5,534 bases of DNA, taken from the NCBI GenBank assembly GCA_002770955.1, contig PCUH01000019.1, positions 1 to 5,534 of the forward strand, in the 5' to 3' direction. A program made the translations under genes and the position numbers. Within the stretch, counting starts at the first letter, position 1. Every line of letters begins with the position of its first letter. The notes beneath the pieces were generated by a model. That model was not told where the DNA came from and ran no database searches. It was given only the letters and a program-made list of their open reading frames with translations. This stretch comes from Flavobacteriales bacterium CG18_big_fil_WC_8_21_14_2_50_32_9. GTDB taxonomy: Bacteria; Bacteroidota; Bacteroidia; Flavobacteriales_E; Vicingaceae. This document shows positions 1 through 5,012 of the stretch, piece after piece.

Positions 1-837
1 TTCTCTGATGGTTTTCACATAAGCAGCTCTAAATTCACCTTGATGCGTCCCTCCTTGTGGTGTATATTGTCCATTTACAAACGAATAATATTCTTCCCCA
101 TAAGATTCTGTGTGTGTTATGGCAACTTCAATGTCCTCACCGTGCAGATGGATAATTGGATAAATTGGTTTGTGAGATAAATTTTGCTCTAATAAATCTT
201 TCAATCCATTTTCTGATTGAATTTTTTCTCCATTAAAATAAATGGACAGTCCTGTATTTAAAAAAGCATAATTCCACAACAGTTTTTCTACGTGTTGATT
301 TCTGTAGGTATAGTTTTTAAAAATTTGCTCATCTGGGATAAAAGTGATTTTTGTGCCATTTCGTTGGGTAGAATCTTCAACATCATATTCCGTAGTTAAA
401 TTCCCTCTTTCAAACTCAACTTTTTTAACCTTTCCATCTCTAACAGATTCAACCTTGAAATAGGATGAAAGTGCATTAACTGCTTTTGTTCCTACACCAT
501 TTAATCCTACTGATTTTTTAAATGCTTTGGAGTCATATTTCCCTCCTGTGTTCATTTTTGAAACACAATCTATCACTTTTCCTAATGGAATTCCTCTACC
601 ATAATCACGCACCTTAACCTCTTTATCTTTAATGCTAACTTCAATAGTTCTTCCATTTCCCATCACATATTCATCAATGGAGTTATCAAAAACTTCTTTG
701 AGAAGAATATAAATACCATCATCATAAGCAGCACCATCACCTAATTTCCCGATGTACATTCCTGGTCTAAGCCGAATGTGTTCTTTCCAATCTAAAGAGC
801 GTATGTTATCTTCGTTATAATTTGATTCTTCTGCCAT
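1..837 (-). CDS. parE: DNA topoisomerase IV subunit B (ParE-like), N-terminal part
   Basis: This is the ATPase end of a type IIA topoisomerase B subunit, which with the A subunit (ParC) passes DNA duplexes through one another to unlink and relax chromosomes. The 279 visible residues start at ATG 837 and stay open to the left edge, so the C-terminal half (TOPRIM domain and beyond) is missing. The GHKL ATP-binding motifs are all present: E48 and N52 in EVFDNSIDE (catalytic base and Mg-binding Asn), D78 in DYGRGIP, the glycine-rich lid around residues 111-124 (GLNGVGTKAVNALS), and G161-T162 before FIPD. The transducer domain begins near residue 220 and includes the conserved GGTH at 262-265. The first residues before LDWKEHIRLRPGMYIG are a normal short leader, supporting this start. 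The choice of ParE over GyrB rests on overall resemblance to Bacteroidota ParE proteins and is less certain than the family call. No convincing promoter lies just upstream; TATATTTT near 890 on the minus strand is only a 7/8 -7 match. Confidence 0.93.
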   Translation of the reverse strand, partial: MAEESNYNEDNIRSLDWKEHIRLRPGMYIGKLGDGAAYDDGIYILLKEVFDNSIDEYVMGNGRTIEVSIKDKEVKVRDYGRGIPLGKVIDCVSKMNTGGKYDSKAFKKSVGLNGVGTKAVNALSSYFKVESVRDGKVKKVEFERGNLTTEYDVEDSTQRNGTKITFIPDEQIFKNYTYRNQHVEKLLWNYAFLNTGLSIYFNGEKIQSENGLKDLLEQNLSHKPIYPIIHLHGEDIEVAITHTESYGEEYYSFVNGQYTPQGGTHQGEFRAAYVKTIRE

Positions 838-1009
838 AATTAAAAAAAGTGAATAAAAAACCGAAATTAGGTTTTTTTTAAAAATATAGATTCCACTTAA
901 AAAATGGTTTTTAACTGATTTATTAACAATTTGAAAAGGGAATGGTAGATGAATAAATAATTTCTTAAACTAATTATCTATTCTATAAGTAACGTTTTTG
1001 TATAAAGAA

Positions 1010-1071
1010 AGTTGCGGTTTTGACAACGAGGAATTTCCGAAGGAAATTCAGAAGTTGGCAAAAATGCAACT
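1010..1071. repeat. Long imperfect hairpin
   Basis: The arms 1010-1027 (AGTTGCGGTTTTGACAAC) and 1054-1071 pair at 15 of 18 positions. After a small internal loop, the stem continues as GAATTTCC (1031-1038) and GGAAATTC (1042-1049), which pair perfectly around a GAA loop. The whole folds into one extended hairpin of 62 nt. On the minus strand it follows the small cassette gene and is trailed by a T-rich stretch (TTTCTTTATAC), so it could also stop transcription of that gene. The mispaired bases fall in discrete spots, as in recombination sites that are read as single strands. Which role applies cannot be decided from sequence alone. Confidence 0.6.
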
Positions 1072-1111
1072 GCCTTTGTTTAAGCTAAAAATAGCAATTT
1101 TTTTTATACGG

Positions 1112-1125
1112 TGTTAGCCTACGTT
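1112..1125 (+). repeat. Cassette inverted repeat, left copy
   Basis: TGTTAGCCTACGTT. It matches the reverse complement of 1616-1629 at 13 of 14 positions; the only difference is G1123 against A. The last two bases belong to the TAA stop codon of the small gene read on the minus strand. It is preceded by TTTATACGG, which has a near copy (TTTATACCG) at 1835-1843. Confidence 0.8.
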
Positions 1126-1615
1126 ATTTTTTTATTAGTCCTTCACTTTTCATAATTTCAAGTGCTTTTTCGGTTTCGTCTGTTCCATTGTTCATTGAAC
1201 CAGGAAGCATAATAAGTCGGCTTTTTATTTTTCCATCAATTTGTTCAAAGTCAACTTTAAAATAGCTTCTGGTCAAGAACTTTTTGGCTGGCTTAAATTC
1301 CACGTTTTTTATTTTATTCCGCTCAATAATTGGTGTCGCAGAATAGTTAGAACTTTTAATTACATTATAAATCAGATATATTCCAATTCCGCCAAACATT
1401 ATTGTCCAAAACCATTCTTGATTTACAAAACTTTGATATGCATAATAAAGCATAAATATTGCAAAAACTCCGTAAATAGCTAAAGTCCGATATATGCTTT
1501 TCCCATTTGTCAATTCCGCCACATTTCCGACAATTCCGTCACGAGTCAGAACAATTTTGTCAGTTAGAATGTGACAAAATCCAGTTTTAGTTTTAAATGT
1601 TTGTTCGGTTTTCAT
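1124..1615 (-). CDS. Small two-helix membrane protein of unknown function
   Basis: The protein is 163 residues from the ATG at 1615. A longer frame opens at ATG 1630, but its five extra codons (MLAYI) are read entirely from the flanking inverted repeat and the base or two beside it, so the second methionine, MKTEQTFK, is the more likely start. Residues 1-40 are hydrophilic with beta-like stretches (GFCHILTDKIVLTRDG). Two hydrophobic helices follow at about 44-63 and 69-86. The C-terminal half (about 93-163) alternates charged and hydrophobic residues (TPIIERNKIKNVEF, SRLIMLPGS). The arrangement of short strands, a helical pair and a beta-rich tail resembles small bacterial PH-like membrane proteins, with both ends probably in the cytoplasm; this is a topology argument only. 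From memory, unchecked, similar Bacteroidota proteins carry the misleading database name phosphoribosylaminoimidazolesuccinocarboxamide synthase; nothing here resembles PurC. By eye the gene has more CpG than the neighbouring peptidase gene, hinting at a different origin. It is probably expressed from the promoter at 1804-1834. Confidence 0.8.
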   Translation of the reverse strand: MKTEQTFKTKTGFCHILTDKIVLTRDGIVGNVAELTNGKSIYRTLAIYGVFAIFMLYYAYQSFVNQEWFWTIMFGGIGIYLIYNVIKSSNYSATPIIERNKIKNVEFKPAKKFLTRSYFKVDFEQIDGKIKSRLIMLPGSMNNGTDETEKALEIMKSEGLIKK

Positions 1616-1629
1616 AATGTAGGCTAACA
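1616..1629 (-). repeat. Cassette inverted repeat, right copy
   Basis: On the minus strand it reads TGTTAGCCTACATT and is followed at once by the ATG at 1615. The upstream ATG at 1630 overlaps its edge, so this repeat also decides which start codon is native to the cassette gene. A perfect 12-bp palindrome begins ten bases outside it, at 1639. Confidence 0.8.
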
Positions 1630-1638
1630 TCTCGGTTT

Positions 1639-1650
1639 ACGCAATTGCGT
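1639..1650. repeat. 12-bp perfect palindrome
   Basis: ACGCAATTGCGT is self-complementary along its full length. It sits ten bases outside the right cassette repeat, in the predicted leader of the small gene. It could be an operator for a dimeric DNA-binding protein or part of the recombination site on that side; nothing in the sequence chooses between them. Confidence 0.55.
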
Positions 1651-1747
1651 GTATTTCCGCCTTACACGAAGGTTTAAAAATAGTATAAATACCTGTTTTA
1701 TAGCGTTTTGTATTTTTATTAGCGTTTTTCACCACTTGCGTGTATTT
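1647..1747 (+). repeat. Three GCGT..TATTT direct repeats
   Basis: GCGTGTATTT occurs at 1647-1656 and 1738-1747, each preceded by TT, giving a 12-bp identical match. A related copy, GCGTTTTGTATTT, lies at 1703-1715, and a partial one (AGCGTTTTT) at 1721-1729. The copies lie between the predicted promoter and the start codon of the small gene. AT-rich sequence makes the TATTT part cheap; the GCGT core is the informative part. Confidence 0.45.
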
Positions 1748-1757
1748 TTTTGTTAAA

Positions 1758-1788
1758 AATTTAGTGTTGATTTTTTCACAACTAAATT
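1758..1788. repeat. AT-rich hairpin in predicted 5' leader
   Basis: AATTTA (1758-1763) pairs with TAAATT (1783-1788). After a two-base bulge, GTTG (1766-1769) pairs with CAAC (1779-1782), leaving a loop of nine bases. It lies about ten bases downstream of the predicted transcription start, at the very 5' end of the leader RNA of the small gene, where it could protect the transcript or belong to a folded site. Confidence 0.4.
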
Positions 1789-1803
1789 TAAAATTTAATC
1801 AAA

Positions 1804-1834
1804 CAAATGTATAGTTTTTTTATTCAAAATCCAA
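1804..1834 (-). promoter_or_regulatory. Bacteroidota-type promoter for the small cassette gene
   Basis: On the minus strand TTG (1834-1832) is followed after exactly 20 nt by TACATTTG (1811-1804), a full match to the -7 element TAnnTTTG, with normal spacing to the -33 TTG used by the main sigma factor of Bacteroidota. Transcription would begin near 1798 and run leftward into the gene at 1615. This is the best complete promoter in the window. It lies outside the gene's inverted repeats, so the gene would be read from it only in the present orientation. Confidence 0.5.
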
Positions 1835-1896
1835 TTTATACCGTAACCACATGAATTTCCGAAAAATAAAAATTATTTTGTTTGCGGTATGACCTG

Positions 1897-1912
1897 TTCC
1901 GACTTATCGGAA
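1897..1912. repeat. Six-bp hairpin with tetraloop
   Basis: TTCCGA (1897-1902) and TCGGAA (1907-1912) pair perfectly around the loop CTTA. It shares the TTCCG start and four-base loop with the hairpin 15 bases further on. No T-run follows within a few bases on either strand, so it does not look like a standard terminator. Confidence 0.5.
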
Positions 1913-1927
1913 ACTCATACTAAACAT

Positions 1928-1945
1928 TTCCGCAGTATTGCGGAA
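1928..1945. repeat. Seven-bp hairpin with tetraloop
   Basis: TTCCGCA (1928-1934) and TGCGGAA (1939-1945) pair perfectly around the loop GTAT. Its GC content makes it the more stable of the two small hairpins in this spacer. It lies about 55 bases after the peptidase stop and could act as an mRNA 3' end structure, though no T-tract follows. Confidence 0.5.
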
Positions 1946-2000
1946 CTATTAAGTTTGAGTATATTTAACGGGATTTTTATTTGGTTGAAACCTTTGGTGG

Positions 2001-3941
2001 TTACTTATTTATTTTATGTAACTTCTTTTTAACAGTAGTGGTATTTGTTCTTATTTCAACGATGTAATTTCCTGTAGCTAGTTGAGAAATATCCAATTCA
2101 TAATTATTTATCCCTACAAATAATGTAGTTTGAATTAGCTGCTTTCCTTCCATATTAAAAACAGTTATCTCTTTTAAAAATTCGTTTGTACTTACATTTA
2201 ATGTTGAAAACGCTGGATTAGGATAAATAGTAACTTTAGGAGAAATTTGTTCTATTTTATCTATAGAAGTAATTAATGTATTACTTGAAATCAACCATAA
2301 TTCTGGGTCAAAGAAAACAGAATCAATAGTAAAAGGAACGCTAGCTGTGAATTGTTGTCCTGAAAATTGGTGTTCAAATACAAAAGTAGTGTCTTGCCCC
2401 TGCCCTTTCACATAAATAGGAATTGGCATTTCAAAAAAAGAAACAGAAGGATGAGATTGGGTTTGATTAACATTGAAAGCAACAGAATTGCCTGTTTGAT
2501 TCCAATTTATTTGATAAGAAGGATGTCCTTCACCATAATACCAATCATTAAAAAATTCAGTAAGATTTTGCCCGCTAACTGTTTCTAAATGTGTTTTTAA
2601 ATCACTTGTTTTAGCATAGTTATATGCCAAATTAGGGTCGTCTAAATAATTTCTTACTCCTTGAAAAAAATTGTTCTCGCCTAATTTCCATTCCAACATT
2701 CTCAATAAATAAGCTCCTTTTCTATAAGTTAATCTTCCACTAAAAGTTCTATTAACATCAGAGGTGTCTGTATTAAATACGGAACCATCTGGCAGTGAAA
2801 CAATGTTATCAAGCGTTTGTTGTCTCCATGCCCACCAATAAGAAGGGGCTACATATTTGTGAGCTAATCCAGTAAGGTAAGTTGCAAAACCTTCATTTAA
2901 CCATATTTCTTCCCAACTTCCGCAGGTTACTTTATCTCCAAACCATTGATGAGCCAATTCATGAGCCATTAAGCTAAAACTCACATTATTCATAGAACTC
3001 ATTGTTTGATGTTCCATCCCTCCTCCTCGTGCATATTGAGCATGTCCATATTTTTCATTCATAAAAGGATATGCTCCAAAAAGTGTGTCGAAAAGTTGAA
3101 ATATTGGTTCTATTGAGGGAGTAGCTGAAGCCCATGATAATGAGTCTTCTGGAAAAACATAATTTACAACTGGTAGCAAACCTGTGCTTAAGGTTACTGT
3201 ATCTACATAAACGGAAAAGTTAGTTACGGTTAATGAAACAAGGTAAGCAGCAATTGGATAATTATGTTTCCAATGATACGTTGTGTTAGAACCTACAACA
3301 GTTTCTGCCACCAATAAGCCATGAGAAGCGGCTCTATATTGTGATGGGGTGGTTATTAAAACAGAAATTGAATCTATTTTATCTGTTAAATCTTGTTTAC
3401 AAGGCCACCAATCTAATGCTCCATAAGGTTCGGATAATGTCCAGATTATGCTATCGTTATTGTGAGATCCTTGCTCAAATGAACCAAATCCATTGGGAGA
3501 AACAACTGGAGCCCCTTGATAAAAAATAGTAATAGAATCTAGCGTATTAACAGGTAGTGTTGCTGGTAATGCTATTTGAAGTACATTTCCTGATAATTGA
3601 TTAAACGATAATATGTTGGAGTTATAAACAACGGAATCTATGGTAAGTGCATTAGAACAATCAAAATAGATATCATTAAAATTAGCAACTAAAGGAATGA
3701 AATGAAAAGTTATTTTTCCTTTAATGAAATAAATTTCAGGATTTACTTCCCATTCTAATCTAGCAAATTTCAAATCATAGTTGCTCGCTTGAGGAGTGCC
3801 TTTGTTTGAGTTTTTGAATTTAGAAAACCCTTTAGATTCATTTAAAATTAAATCATTAAAATCTTGATTTGAAAAAGTTTGAGAAAAAAATATACTTGGA
3901 AAAAAAAAGAATATAACAAGTAATAAAGCAGTATTTTTCAT
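2001..3941 (-). CDS. Secreted M1-family metallopeptidase with T9SS sorting tail
   Basis: A 646-residue zinc aminopeptidase-type enzyme that should remove N-terminal residues from peptides outside the cell or at its surface. Residues 1-20 form a signal peptide (lysine, long hydrophobic run, likely cut FFS|Q). The N-terminal beta domain spans about 50-245. The catalytic core shows the substrate-binding GGMEH (307-311, matching GAMEN), the zinc site HELAH (327-331) with the third ligand E350 eighteen residues on in WLNEGFATY, and the transition-state tyrosine Y406 in TYRKGAYLLRML. All key residues are intact. From about 568 to the end, VTIYPNPAFSTLNV through the Lys-rich KKKLHKINK is a type A sorting domain, which directs secretion through the outer membrane by T9SS. 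The helical C-terminal domain of large M1 enzymes is short, as is usual in this secreted Bacteroidota group. It begins 35 nt after the upstream gene's stop, so the two are probably co-transcribed. The specific substrate is unknown. Confidence 0.95.
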   Translation of the reverse strand: MKNTALLLVIFFFFPSIFFSQTFSNQDFNDLILNESKGFSKFKNSNKGTPQASNYDLKFARLEWEVNPEIYFIKGKITFHFIPLVANFNDIYFDCSNALTIDSVVYNSNILSFNQLSGNVLQIALPATLPVNTLDSITIFYQGAPVVSPNGFGSFEQGSHNNDSIIWTLSEPYGALDWWPCKQDLTDKIDSISVLITTPSQYRAASHGLLVAETVVGSNTTYHWKHNYPIAAYLVSLTVTNFSVYVDTVTLSTGLLPVVNYVFPEDSLSWASATPSIEPIFQLFDTLFGAYPFMNEKYGHAQYARGGGMEHQTMSSMNNVSFSLMAHELAHQWFGDKVTCGSWEEIWLNEGFATYLTGLAHKYVAPSYWWAWRQQTLDNIVSLPDGSVFNTDTSDVNRTFSGRLTYRKGAYLLRMLEWKLGENNFFQGVRNYLDDPNLAYNYAKTSDLKTHLETVSGQNLTEFFNDWYYGEGHPSYQINWNQTGNSVAFNVNQTQSHPSVSFFEMPIPIYVKGQGQDTTFVFEHQFSGQQFTASVPFTIDSVFFDPELWLISSNTLITSIDKIEQISPKVTIYPNPAFSTLNVSTNEFLKEITVFNMEGKQLIQTTLFVGINNYELDISQLATGNYIVEIRTNTTTVKKKLHKINK

Positions 3942-3976
3942 TTATATTTTTTTATTTCTGTTTAGGAGTTGCTCAA

Positions 3977-4900
3977 TTAGTTTTCATCTTCTGCTTCTTT
4001 TTCAATTTCATCTAATTTTTTATCAGCTTCTTCAGCACCTTCAACCCTAACTTTGCCTTTTTTTATTTCTACATTGTCCTCATCATCTTCATCACTATAG
4101 AATTTTTTCATTACTTTATCTTTCTCTTTGGCCTTTTCTTTTCGCTCTTCCATTTTTTTCATATCCAATTCATCTGGATCATCCTTTTTGAAAACTTCTA
4201 CTAATTTTTTTGCTTTTGCAGCATTTTCACTATCTCCATTTTGAGTGAAATATTCTTCTAAAATCAACATTCCGTGAGCTAAAACTCCCGCTGTTGCTGG
4301 GGAAGGTTTGTAATTTTCATCAATGTGTTTAAGAGCTTCTTTTACATTTTTATCTCCTTCAACAGCATTCAACGATTTTATTTCACATATCCCTTGCCAT
4401 AACAAAAGAACATAATCATTCGGAATAGCTTTGAATGCATTTTTATACTCATTAGCTGCCTTTCTTGGTTGTTCCATTAAAAATAAATGCTGCCCTAATT
4501 TATTTGCTGTATCAGCTATTTGAATAAAAAATTCTTGATAATCTCCAATTGTTGATTCATAATCGGGAAAATACTTTTGGGCTTTTACCTCAGCTTTTAA
4601 ATATTTATAAATATATTTTTGAGCATCTTTGAGTGGTTTTGGAAAATCAGTATCTTTTTCTCCAACACTAAATTTTTCTGGTTTTTTAGACATCTCATAA
4701 AGTCCTAATGCAGCATACATATAAGGCATTGGATGTCTTTTATAAGTATTGTTTAGTATAAGAGAAACTGATTTATCCACTAGTTTATCAAATTTTTCAT
4801 CTACATACAAAAAATTAAGATCAGTTATTTTTTTATCTTGAGCATCAATTTTTAAAGCCATTAGCAAAAATGCTATTAAATAGAATGTTATTTTTTTCAT
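3977..4900 (-). CDS. Exported TPR-like protein with charged C-terminal tail
   Basis: I do not recognise this 307-residue protein as a named family. Residues 1-20 form a signal peptide ending KIDA|QD, without a lipobox cysteine, so it is probably a periplasmic or secreted soluble protein. Residues 25-240 look all-helical. The stretch around 125-175 (FFIQIADTANKLGQHLF, QPRKAANEYKNAFKAIPNDYVLLLWQG) has the size and small-residue pattern of tetratricopeptide repeats, and 205-238 may be another helical pair. TPRs usually mediate protein binding. From about 240 the sequence is almost entirely Lys, Glu and Asp, with an acidic patch (DEDDEDN near 270-276), probably a disordered or coiled tail. It starts at ATG 4900 behind an A-rich leader and ends 35 nt before the peptidase gene, making it the first gene of a likely two-gene operon. 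A helper role for the peptidase or its export is possible but not shown. Confidence 0.85.
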   Translation of the reverse strand: MKKITFYLIAFLLMALKIDAQDKKITDLNFLYVDEKFDKLVDKSVSLILNNTYKRHPMPYMYAALGLYEMSKKPEKFSVGEKDTDFPKPLKDAQKYIYKYLKAEVKAQKYFPDYESTIGDYQEFFIQIADTANKLGQHLFLMEQPRKAANEYKNAFKAIPNDYVLLLWQGICEIKSLNAVEGDKNVKEALKHIDENYKPSPATAGVLAHGMLILEEYFTQNGDSENAAKAKKLVEVFKKDDPDELDMKKMEERKEKAKEKDKVMKKFYSDEDDEDNVEIKKGKVRVEGAEEADKKLDEIEKEAEDEN

Positions 4901-4956
4901 GTTTTTCTATGGGGTTATTAAAAGTTTATAAAATTAATAATTTATAACTTTAATTA

Positions 4957-4964
4957 CAAAGATA
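4957..4964 (-). promoter_or_regulatory. Likely -7 element for the TPR-peptidase operon
   Basis: TATCTTTG on the minus strand matches TAnnTTTG completely and lies about 57 bases before the ATG at 4900. No TTG or TTTG is found at the expected distance upstream, so the promoter is incomplete by consensus. Its place at the head of the first gene of the operon is what supports it. Confidence 0.38.
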
Positions 4965-4987
4965 ATGCCTTTTAGATATTCTATAAT

Positions 4988-4995
4988 TATTTTTG
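4988..4995 (+). promoter_or_regulatory. Likely -7 element for the divergent membrane gene
   Basis: TATTTTTG on the plus strand is a full TAnnTTTG match. Transcription would start near 5000, giving a very short leader before ATG 5013. It argues against the in-frame ATG at 4965, which would lie upstream of the transcript start. A matching -33 element is not evident. With the element at 4957-4964 it forms a back-to-back divergent promoter pair. Confidence 0.33.
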
Positions 4996-5012
4996 TTAAA
5001 AATAAATTTACT

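Larger units (their letters stand above)
991..1125. repeat. attC-like composite inverted-repeat site
   Basis: The outer ends are complementary in blocks: AACGT (991-995) and GTATAAA (1000-1006) on the left match TTTATAC (1103-1109) and ACGTT (1121-1125) on the right, with spacers of unequal length between the blocks. Inside lies the long hairpin at 1010-1071. A small stem, GCTA-AAAA-TAGC (1084-1095), precedes a run of eight T. The block order (outer boxes, imperfect long stem, extruded bases) and the 135-bp length are reminiscent of large integron attC sites that recombine as folded single strands. The core heptamers are not canonical, so this is similarity of form rather than an identified family. 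Confidence 0.4.
991..1629 (-). mobile_element. Putative gene cassette: small ORF between inverted repeats with attC-like site
   Basis: The segment consists of a hairpin-rich site (991-1125), one small gene (1124-1615) and a 14-bp inverted repeat at both gene ends (1112-1125 and 1616-1629, TGTTAGCCTACRTT facing inward). The left copy contains the stop codon and the right copy ends directly at the most likely start codon, so the gene fills the interval exactly. This one-ORF-per-unit organisation with a structured recombination-type site downstream resembles integron gene cassettes. The repeat cores (GTTAGCC/GGCTAAC) miss the canonical integron core GTTRRRY/RYYYAAC at one position. No integrase is encoded in the window. 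Alternatives are an invertible segment, a relic of a transposon-like element, or a chance arrangement. Mobility is inferred; only the repeats and folds are seen directly. Confidence 0.42.
1616..2000. other. Non-coding spacer rich in hairpins and repeats
   Basis: No convincing gene lies in these 385 bases. From left to right they hold the right cassette repeat, a 12-bp palindrome (1639-1650), a stem CGTGTA/TACACG (1648-1653 with 1663-1668), three GCGT-TATTT motifs (1647-1747), a hairpin (1758-1788), a leftward promoter (1804-1834), and an inverted-repeat element with two tetraloop hairpins (1835-2004). With the promoter start expected near 1798, the small gene would have an untranslated leader of about 180 nt, long for a gene this size. 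No clear intrinsic terminator for the peptidase gene was found: the two hairpins after its stop lack a following T-run on the minus strand. Confidence 0.7.
1835..2004. repeat. Second inverted-repeat element abutting peptidase stop
   Basis: GTAACCAC (1843-1850) is perfectly complementary to GTGGTTAC (1997-2004), enclosing 146 bp without a gene. The right arm contains the TAA stop codon of the peptidase gene, just as the left cassette repeat contains the stop of the small gene. Its left side begins TTTATACCG (1835-1843), against TTTATACGG at 1103-1111 beside the cassette, and GAATTTCCGAA at 1853-1863 is identical to 1031-1041 in the attC-like site. These shared pieces suggest a related, perhaps empty or decayed, unit. 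Confidence 0.4.

Noticed and set aside
855..877. Hairpin AAAAAACC/GGTTTTTT with T-rich flanks just before parE
   Set aside because: Only two G-C pairs; homopolymer A and T runs make such pairing likely by chance in this composition, and a terminator there would block parE transcription.
1084..1105. GCTA-AAAA-TAGC stem followed by eight T on the plus strand, terminator-like
   Set aside because: The stem has four pairs, and no plus-strand gene ends before it; it is better described as part of the hairpin-rich site.
1241..1483. Plus-strand open frame of 80 codons
   Set aside because: It lies wholly opposite the small membrane-protein gene and its translation has no recognisable features.
1124..1615. 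PurC-type enzyme, as some database names for similar proteins suggest
   Set aside because: The protein is far shorter than PurC, has two membrane helices and shows no nucleotide-binding motif of that family.
991..2004. Insertion sequence
   Set aside because: There is no transposase reading frame, and the repeats enclose only a small membrane-protein gene or non-coding DNA.
1843..2004. GTAACCAC/GTGGTTAC as a transcription terminator of the peptidase gene
   Set aside because: The arms are 146 bases apart and no T-run follows the distal arm on the minus strand.
2367..2588. Plus-strand open frame of 73 codons
   Set aside because: Opposite strand of the intact M1 peptidase gene; low-complexity basic translation.
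3341..3529. Plus-strand open frame of 62 codons
   Set aside because: Opposite strand of the M1 peptidase gene, no supporting motif.
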